Positions 55,640-64,000 of a stretch of DNA of 64,000 nt are shown piece after piece (the first letter of the stretch is position 1; the number at the start of each line of letters is the position of its first letter). Source of the stretch: Brienomyrus brachyistius (taxonomy: Eukaryota > Chordata > Actinopteri > Osteoglossiformes > Mormyridae). Made by a program: the position numbers and the translations under genes. Where the stretch lies: contig NC_064541.1 in the NCBI RefSeq assembly GCF_023856365.1, forward strand, positions 27,072,214 to 27,136,213, written 5' to 3'. A model generated the notes under the pieces. The model saw only the letters and a list, made by a program, of their open reading frames with translations, had not been told where the DNA came from and did not search any database.

Positions 55640-56420
55640 ACAACAGAAGAAGTACTTTAGTGTACTAGATGCAAGGTCTGGATAATGGGCGATTAACCTG
55701 AATCATGAGACATCGATGTTACAACCATCAACGCTGTCTTTGGGAGATACGGCTTTCTTGGATTCCCCTAACATCCTGGTGTATGACCATAGTATAGAGG
55801 AGCATGATGCCAACCTGCAAGCCAATGCTGCAGAGGACCAAAGAAATAGGCATCGGGTCAAACCTGTGTGCAGGAAGTGTGCTGCTTTGGGCACAAGCTG
55901 ACAGAAGATGGCCTCAAACCTGACCGAAAAAAGGTGACCGCAATCAAAGAAATGGAGCCAACCGACTGCAAAACTGAGCTTGAGACTTTTCTGGGAATGG
56001 CCACATACTGTACTGTACCTCTCCAGGTTCGCATCCAGGCTGTCTGCAGTGACTTCCCCACTTTGTCCGCTTCAGAAGGACAACATTGAGTTCACATGGG
56101 ACCAAGGCAATGCCTTCCAGCCGATCAATGACCTCATCACTCAGCAGCCCGGTCCTCGCCTACTTCGACTCTACCAAGGAACTGACACTCCCAGTCAATG
56201 CCTCCAAGAATGACCTGGGAGCAGTTATACTGTAGGAGGAAAGGGGATTAGCACATGCCTCAAAAGTCCTAAATGATGCGAAAAATTACACCCAAATTAA
56301 GAAAGAGCTCTATGCAATGGTCTTTGGATACAAATGCTGTCACTAATACATTTATGGGCGACCCGGAACTATTAAAGTAGACCAAAGGCCACTGGAGTCA
56401 ATCCAACGAGATCGCTTGAT
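55640..56420 (+). pseudogene. decayed Ty3/gypsy pol (RT to RNase H)
   Basis: Recognisable in shifting frames: RT text KYFSVLDARSG, NILVYDHSIEEHDANLQ (the YxDD region, altered), CCFGHKLTEDGLKPD, FLGMATY, then RNase H text HASKVLND and KELYAMVFGY, and YIYGRP. Many frameshifts, stops and an internal deletion between the first two segments. No LTRs found next to it. Confidence 0.8.
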
Positions 56421-56999
56421 GACATCACCATCATGGACTGGCCCAGGAAGGATATCCCAGTCACCAGTACTTTGTCCAGGAGATCAGTTGAATGCTGTGT
56501 CGTTTCCTTGAGTGATGGCATGGATTCACAAACCCACAGAGTGATCAGTAATGCACCTGTAAGCAAATGCAAAACGGCAGAGATAAGAGCCCCCACTGCC
56601 CAGGATAAACAGCCCCTACTTGCTTTGTCTCTGGATCTTTTCTGAGCGTTTCAGGGATTAACTTTAAAAAAATAAAACAAAAAAACAGGGGCTTTTTAAT
56701 AGTTTACGGATTACAATCTGAAGCTATCAGGCCTAAAAACACAATGTTCGACTCTTACATGTAGAAGGAATTGCAGGAAGTGAATAGCTATCCAGTCGAA
56801 AGCTACCATCACAAATGAAAATGTGCCTGAATGAATTTTACTGATTGTGACATTAACTGAATCTGTAGCAGCTCACAAACTATGGTAATCCATGTAACTC
56901 GCTCATTCATTGATCCACTGTTTCCTACACACTTTTTTGCGTCCATCTACATGTGCAGACAGTTCCCTGAGTGAGTTGGAATTGCGTCTTTACATTGCC

Positions 57000-57017
57000 C
57001 CCCCCCCCCCCCCCCCA
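57000..57017. repeat. C homopolymer run
   Basis: About 17-18 C on plus. Confidence 0.9.
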
Positions 57018-57867
57018 ACGCCACCTCCGCCAATAGACATACTCTAAAGTGAACCTTAACCCACTGCTCATTGGACACTTGTTTTACCAAAGAACCACAG
57101 CCAGAGAGTAATTATATCTATTGCCCGTAACAGGCCACGGGGAAGCCTGTCTACAGTAACCATGGTTTCCTTATGGGCGACTTTAACAAGGGCCAGTTAG
57201 TCATGGCTGGTGGCTGTTAATTGCCCAAACAAGGGGGAAAGACTGCCTTGCCCAGGACAGCTGAAATGGGCAAGCCAGTGACAATTAGTCGGTGATTGCT
57301 TTGGCCTGCTGCCATTTAACTGCCATTTATTACCCCCCCGCCGCCAACCCCCCCCGCTCACCCTTCCTGGGATGTTTGTACATTGCCCTTCCCCCCAAGA
57401 CTCCTTGTCTGTCATACTATTTCTTCTAGAAGGCTATAAATATTTCCTACACCTTCAGCAAAACTATCCTTTTCCTCGTGTTTCTGGGTAGCTGCTGTCG
57501 GGATGACAGCAGAGGGAGGCGTTATATTCTGATTTCACTTTTGAAAACAGCGGAATTTCTGCTGTAGCACAACTGTCAAGAGTAGCCAGTGGTTCTCGGA
57601 CCAAGGGGCTATTCCAGAAAGCAGCTTCGGGATTTAACCTCAACTCTGATTTCAATTAGTCTGAAACACTGTCAACATAATTATCTATTGCAGAACAGCT
57701 GTTTACACTTTTGGGGATTTAGTTCAATCAAGTCTGAATATGTTAATTCTAACTGAACAAGAAAAAGGCATCATTAATGGATCACAGAAACACAGATGTG
57801 CTACAGCAGTGGATACTAAATACAGTAAGTGTAGGGGCGCTTGCTTCTCTGAGTACAGAGTGCAGGT

Positions 57868-58018
57868 TTTCATGGCTGCTTATGGTGAATGCGAGTTCAT
57901 TCTGTGGAAGACAAGGAACACCAAAGCTTCTATAAAGGAGCAAGAGACTGTGTGGCAAAAAAAAATCACTGACCAAGTCAACGCACGAGTGAATAATTCC
58001 ACTGTACTTTTCATCTGA
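57868..58018 (+). pseudogene. Myb/SANT-like DNA-binding fragment (Harbinger type)
   Basis: Reads MAAYGECEFILW, RNTKASIKEQETVWQK and ITDQVNARVNN. The spacing resembles the Myb/SANT-like domain encoded by PIF/Harbinger transposons and the MSANTD genes derived from them (Kxx.. N..A..KE..W..I...VNA). The fragment ends at a stop and no transposase is nearby; an A-run of seven may carry an indel. Confidence 0.4.
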
Positions 58019-58099
58019 TACAGACAATGATAATATGTAAAATGAACAAGTATTTTAGTTTTTTGTATTTTTGGGTTTGTACATGAGTATTCAACTTTG

Positions 58100-60050
58100 T
58101 CTTGGACAATTAGCTAAGCATTGTCATAGCATGCCAGACTTACGGCCACTTATCCACAAAGCTAAGCTAGGAATACAGGCTTCATGATACAGGACCCAGA
58201 TGTAGAAATTTGTTGGCCAAACACTTTCTGCACAGCGGGGTGGAAACCAGTGACATGGCAGAAATTTTGGGGTGGCATCTGGCGTGGTCATTCTGATTGA
58301 CACTTGTAACACTTGGCCAGACCAATGGTTGTGCGTGTGTGTGACATCATTTCCCTGAGGATCCGGCTATCCCTGTTGTCTGGCTAAGGGACAGAGTCTT
58401 CATCTTCTAGCTGAAGCCGTGCAAAACTGAATGGGTCTCTTGACTGACTGTGACAATGTTATGCAGCACCCACATGCCAAATGATGTCACATGCCCTTCC
58501 TGGGGAGACCCGAAGCTCACACACAAGTGCCAGGCCTCGAGTGAGATAATAGTCATCTCCACACTGGTTCGGGTTCGGGTCCGGCTGTGGGCCAGGTAGA
58601 AGCATGACTTCCTGTGACCAATGTACTTCCTTTATGGAAGGGACAGTGATAGGAATTTATGTTCTGCCCAGGCACCCAATCACAAATCTGGTAATATTTA
58701 GACAATTATATTTAACCTTAGATCTGAATTGTTTGGTGCCTGTGCCAATGAACATCTCTCTTTTGAAAGCTATGGATGCAGACCATCATGCTGTTGATTT
58801 GCCAACGTGCTCAGCATCTCCTACATTATAATAGAAGCTTCCAGTGCAATACAGTAAGTGTGTATGGATAAGGAATGAGGTTGTGACTCATGTTCAGGAT
58901 CTGAATGATTTTATTAAGACAAAGCCGAGAGACATTCCAAAATCCGAATTCATTACATGAGTAGGCATCGAGATACCGGTACCAAGAGCAAAATCAAAAT
59001 CTGTGAGTCGGGAAACAAGGGTTGATAAACACATGGGACTTCAGAAAAAGCACTAGGATGACATCCAGTAAGGAGTGCAAGCATGCAGCTTAGAGGCAGA
59101 CATCCCCTACAGTCATGGGTTTGAGACTGGATGTGTATTAGTTGGGTTTTTTTTCCCTTGTTAATTATGCTTTTGTTCTAATCCTTTTCTTTTGTATTTC
59201 TGTCCTGGGTCAATCGTGCTTATGTTTAGTTCAGTTGTTTCTGCTTTTCCTAATATCTCCTGGTGTCTGTTAAATCACCTTCACCTGTTCCTAGCTCCGA
59301 TTGTATAAGTGTCCACACCTATCCCCCGTTAGCCTTCACTGCCCTTACTCCATTCCCCAGTCAGTCACTGTGCTTCTACTTGTGGTTATTTCAGTAGTTT
59401 CCGGATTGCGGTTCTTGCCTGTGTCTCCCGGTCTTCTTTGGTGTTAGTTTTCCCTTGTGTTTTGTGTAGTCCTTGTTAGTTCTTTTTTTTACCCTCCTGC
59501 CTTTGTTTTACCTCTCGTGGTCCCTTTTATCTCATTCTGCTTTACTTGAAATAAAACCTCGTTTGTTTGTGACCCACCAGGTGAATCAGTTGTCCTGTCT
59601 GCTACAGTATCACACAGCCAGTGCAGGTTTAACTGCTGTGTATATTTGTCCTGTTAACATAATCATGGGCTATAGGTTGAATGGCAATGTGACTGGTACA
59701 CATAGTTTTTGTAATTTTGATGTTTTTAAATAGATTCCATTCAGCTTCTAACCGCTGACCCTGGGCAGGGTCGTGAAGGGGCCTCCAGCATATTTTATGC
59801 TTGAATTAATTTGTGCAGTTTATCTCTCTTTGTTTTAATAGATTGGACTAGCACAGGGTCTGCAGTTGTTGGCTGATTATAGTGTCCTAACTAGCTGATC
59901 AATAGTATTTACTCGTAGTACGTGCAACCAGATGTAGATGGGCCAGTTTTATTTTCCTGCCCTCCCCCGTCGATTAGGGTTAGTGATACTGCTGTGGTAA
60001 AGATGGGAATGCAGACTCTAGCTTATATGTCGGTTGCTGTATCATGACTT
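58100..60050. other. intergenic DNA, nothing coding recognised
   Basis: The stretch 59130-59580 is T-rich and resembles the LTR-like family (CCTCGTGGTCCC, AATAAAACCTCG) but I could not fix its ends. Confidence 0.5.
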
Positions 60051-60060
60051 TGGTATTGGG

Positions 60061-61388
60061 TCAGAGTTTGTGATGTGTGATGTATTAGAGTGTGGTGTGT
60101 GATGTATTAGAGTGTGGTGTGTGATGTATTAGAGTGTGGTGTGTGATGTATTAGAGTGTGGTGTGTGATGTATTAGAGTGTGGTGTGTGATGTATTAGAG
60201 TGTGGTGTGTGATGTATTAGAGTGTGGTGTGTGATGTATTAGAGTGTGGTGTGTGATGTATTAGAGTGTGGTGTATGATGTATTAGAGTGTGGTGTGTGA
60301 TGTATTAGAGTGTGGTGTGTGATGTATTAGAGTGTGGTGTATGATGTATTAGAGTGTGGTGTGTGATGTATTAGAGTGTGGTGTGTGATGTATTAGAGTG
60401 TGGTGTATGATGTATTAGAGTGTGGTGTGTGATGTATTAGAGTGTGGTGTGTGATGTATTAGAGTGTGGTGTGTGATGTATTAGAGTGCGGTGTGTGCTG
60501 TCATACAGTGTGATGTGTGATGTATTAGAGTGTGATGTGTGATGATGTATTACAGTGTGATGTGTGATGTATTAGAGTGCAGTGTGTGATGTATTAGAGT
60601 GTGGTGTATGATGTATTAGAGTGTGATGTGTGATGTATTAGAGTGTGGTGTGATGTATTAGAGTGCGGTGTGTGATGTATTAGAGTGCAGTGTGTGATGT
60701 ATTAGAGTGTGGTGTGTGATGTATTGCAGTGTGATGTATTGCAGTGTGATGTATTAGAGTGCAGTGTATGATGTATTGCAGTGTGATGTGTGATGTATTA
60801 GAGTGCAGTGTGTGATGTATTAGAGTGTGGTGTGTGATGTATTGCAGTGTGATGTGTGATGTATTAGAGTGTGGTGTGTGATGTATTAAAGTGTGATGTA
60901 TTAGAGTGCAGTGTGTGATGTATTAGAGTGTGGTGTGTGATGTTTTGCAGTGTGATGTATTAGAGTGCGGTGTATGATGTATTAGAGTGTGATGTGTGAT
61001 GTATTAGAGTGTGGTGTGTGATGTATTAGAGTGCGGTGTGTGATGTAATACAGTGTGATGTGTGATGTATTAGAGTGTGATGTGTGATGTATTAGAGTGC
61101 AGTGGGTGATGTATTAGAGTGTGGTGTGTGATGTATTGCAGTGTGATGTATTAGAGTGCAGTGTGTGATGTATTAGAGTGTGGTGTATGATGTATTAGAG
61201 TGTGATGTATTAGAGTGTGATGTGATGTATTAGAGTGCGGTGTGTGATGTATTAGAGTGTGGTGTGTGATGTATTGCAGTGTGATGTGTGATGTATTAGA
61301 GTGCGGTGTGTGATGTATTAGAGTGTGGTGTGTGATGTATTACATTGCGATGTGTGATGTATGATGTACAGTGTGATGTGTGATGTAG
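60061..61388. repeat. 22-bp minisatellite array, about 60 units
   Basis: Tandem units of the type GTGTGATGTATTAGAGTGTG plus two bases. The first 430 bp are almost perfect; further right the units vary (AGTGCAGTG, TATTGCAGTG, missing GTG steps) and include partial units. Confidence 0.96.
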
Positions 61389-61399
61389 TTAACTGAAAA

Positions 61400-62750
61400 C
61401 ATTTATTCAGCTTCAGACCATTTTTCCCTTTGTGGTAAAATAAAGTTGCTGTAAGCAGTGGTGAATGGATTGATCATTCCTGTTTACATTTTTATGGGAT
61501 ACATACTGATGCATCACTGATAAAATGACTTTTTAGATTTTAACAACCAAATAAATGAATGAGAACATGCACCCCAGTGATTACGTACGAATGTAAACAT
61601 TACTATAAAGCCTTTGCAAATCTCCGCCAATGTCAAGAAAATGAGTACGGAATGAGCCTTAGTTAAAGGCTCATTTACGGCGTTGCATCGGCCAAGCTCA
61701 ATAACACTTGCTGTTTTTAATCTGCCTCCACATTTGCGTGCAAAGTAACCGTTTACGCCGTAGGATTTAGGAACCAGACCATTTCTGTCCCGCTTATCGT
61801 CTGTGAAGAGGAACAGATGCGCTCAATGAATCAAAAAACAATGGATATGCATGAAAAGAACATGTCAATTTAACCACCAAGATTCGTTTTTCAACTTTTG
61901 TATAAATAGGAATAGCTTTACACCGGTTAAATGTGTAATTCACAGCGTTTCTCGGAATTACAGTTAGGCATTTTTGCGGAAAGCGGGTAATCGATCCAGC
62001 GGTACCCCCAGAGTAAACCCTGTGCAGTTTGGGGCGGGGGATGAGGAGTGGCCGGTTACATTTACAGAACAAAATTACTTCCAAACTCCATACAAGGGAA
62101 TGGGAACCCAGAGTCAGCCGAATGTATGTCCATGGCATGTAAGTACTGCCACTTTGGAAACATTTTGTAGTTTAATTCTCTGCTGCAAAAATATAAAAAA
62201 TAATTATGCCAATATACTTTTACAGATATAAATGGAACGTAAATGAAATTATTCGCATAGGTTAATCGTCCTGGAAATATAATTTTCTTGCGCTTGACCG
62301 ATGCATGGGAAAGTGACAAAATTTATTCCTCATGCGAACAAATCTTTAACTGTAAGCTAAAGAATATTTTCATGTCCTGTTATACCAATATGAAAAAATA
62401 ACACAAAGCGCTAATGTGAAATGGTAAAGGGCTGAATCTCTTAACTTTTTTGTCAGATTCAACATCAATGGCAATGCCGGATATATATAAAATAAAAGGA
62501 ATGTATAAATGATTTTCATATTATGTGTTACACAAATTATGTAGTACCACTGATTAACCTCCAGTCATACTCGATTCATATTACTATTATTAATGTTATT
62601 GTTGTTGTTAATATTATTGTTGGTGTTATCACAATAATCATAATAATCATTCAATTAAAAAAATCTTTATTTTCACAATTTACTCATTTTATCATGTTAC
62701 TCATTTTTGTCCCTCATCTATAAAGCCCAATGAATGTAATTCCAAAACAC
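61400..62750. other. intergenic DNA, nothing recognised
   Basis: AT-rich. A TTATTG/TTGTTA low-complexity stretch at 62578-62660. No exons recognised. Confidence 0.6.
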
Positions 62751-62751
62751 A

Positions 62752-63050
62752 TTGTAACGCCGGTGGGATATGAATGTAACAGGATGCTGCCGAACGCTTA
62801 TAAATAGCCCCTATGTGTACTCGTTGTTTTTAGTGTAAATATGTGTTGTGCGTTGTCCGTTTCTGATCCTCACGTGTCTGTAATTGTGTAATTATCCTAA
62901 TGTTTGTGAGTTTGTTCAACCTCCCCGCGTTTGGCGGTTTTGGTAGTTTGTTATTGAAGGTTCTAGTGGGAAGCTGGTAAGAACTACATTAAAGGACGAT
63001 TTCTGTCGCCTCTTCGCCGCCGCTGCAATTCCTTGGTCTGCCGGGCACTG
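62752..63050 (+). mobile_element. LTR-like fragment
   Basis: Begins TGTAACGCCGG and ends GCCGGGCACTGG. The 3' part (CGCCGCCGCTGCAATTCC) resembles the LTR-like piece at 26912-27089. No internal retroelement region follows. Confidence 0.45.
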
Positions 63051-63059
63051 GAATATGTT

Positions 63060-64000
63060 AATCTGGCTCTGTCATACTGTACGCTACATTTGAATAATGT
63101 GTTATGCAAATTCGGTCAAATTAAATAATTTGGGATCAATTATGGTGATTATATAATATCCATTCATCTACCAACCAATGCATCTAGGAGAACACGGAGC
63201 CTATTCTGACAGCACAGGCAAGAGAACAATGGATGGGATGCCAGTCACATCACATAATATACAATTTTAAAGTCTGAATGGTTTTACAACCAGTTGTTTT
63301 ATAATTCATATTATGAACAGGTTACTGTATTATTTTTTTCAGGTTTTCCACACAAGCTTGAAATAGTATTTTTTTAAGCTCTTCGCTGGCAAAGTGAGTG
63401 TTTACTTTATCATTTTGCATGCGGCTGTCCTATCACAAGTCATCTCACCCAACAAGAGCTTCTAATTGGATAAACTTTACATGGCGATAGCTAAACCAGC
63501 CAACATGATTATCTGTCTTGAGCATAGAGGGCATGAATTTGCCAAGATGGGAGACTAGGATGTTGTTACAACAGCAAACCACAACAGTAAACTAATCAGC
63601 ATTTGGATTTGCGTTTTTAGAAACTGTTGGGGAAAATGTTTTAGCACACCAAAGTCACTCATTTTACCTTCCTAGCCAGACAGGACTTCAGTGCACTGTT
63701 GGTGCTGATGTCATAATTGAAAAAATATTTCCTACTCAGTCTGTTCCCCGATGATTACAAGGGTGTCATGGAAGCAATTAAGGAAGAAACCGTGAGCCTT
63801 CATCTTGTATCATGTGAGCTTAGATTTCACCAGCTTAGAATTCATTCTTAACATGCTGTTTTATGTTTTTCGCAGTAAGCAAAAAGCAAGCAAGTTGTGT
63901 CCAAGTATTTCCGAAAGAGCATTTCTAGGTAAGCAGTCCTGTGAATAGACCCCAGAAAGACTAAACTGTAAACTCAGAGGCTGTGATTAGTTGCAATATT
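63060..64000. other. right edge, nothing recognised
   Basis: AT-rich intergenic sequence with a faint SINE remnant near 63160-63240. No exons recognised. Confidence 0.55.

Noticed and set aside
60061..61388. CRISPR-like array of short repeats
   Set aside because: Units are contiguous with no unique spacers, and the genome is a vertebrate; it is a minisatellite.

Overview
The window is vertebrate nuclear DNA, most likely from a ray-finned fish. It holds one intron-rich gene whose predicted protein is clearly vertebrate, surrounded by fish-type repeats: V-SINE-like SINEs, Tc1-like transposons, a BEL/Pao retrotransposon and many microsatellites. The species cannot be named from the sequence alone.

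Left part (about 1.6-17.7 kb, minus strand): the complete coding region of calpain-7 (capn7). I could assemble 21 coding exons with consistent reading phase. They give an 821-residue protein with two N-terminal MIT domains, a calpain cysteine-protease core (Cys298, His466, Asn486) and C-terminal C2-like domains. Its introns carry several features close to splice sites: a GC-AG intron, a tandem CAGCAG acceptor, a 75-nt GT repeat 19 nt before one acceptor, and G-runs just after two donors. They also carry a MITE-like element, a 24-bp minisatellite and a telomere-like tract. A CpG-containing 5' flank with a GC box and CRE-like sites lies at 17.7-18.1 kb. The 1-1.4 kb edge contains an exon-like 141-bp minus-strand block I could not identify.

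Middle part (18-41.8 kb): no host gene recognised. It is a mosaic of decayed repeats: V-SINE copies, LINE fragments (20.8-22.0, 24.8-25.1 and 25.7-26.1 kb), LTR-like pieces (22.7-23.1, 26.65-27.1 and 34.3-35.1 kb) and two Tc1-type transposons. One Tc1 copy (33.0-34.15 kb) has a nearly full transposase. The other (37.6-38.5 kb) is a deletion derivative with both terminal repeats.

41.8-49.25 kb: a complete, apparently very young BEL/Pao LTR retrotransposon. It has two LTRs identical except for a 5-bp indel, a 5-bp ACCCC target duplication, a primer-binding site matching tRNA-Tyr, and one uninterrupted 1,924-codon gag-pol frame.

Right part (49.25-64 kb): again no host gene recognised. It contains a palindromic MITE, a full-length SINE with a perfect 10-bp target duplication, a 167-bp LTR-like element with a perfect 5-bp duplication, a decayed Ty3/gypsy pol, a Myb/SANT-like fragment and a 1.3-kb array of 22-bp repeats. 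I found no undescribed gene system. The best leads are the capn7 splice-site architecture, the intact BEL element with an intron-like segment inside its LTR, and the unidentified exon-like block at 979-1119.
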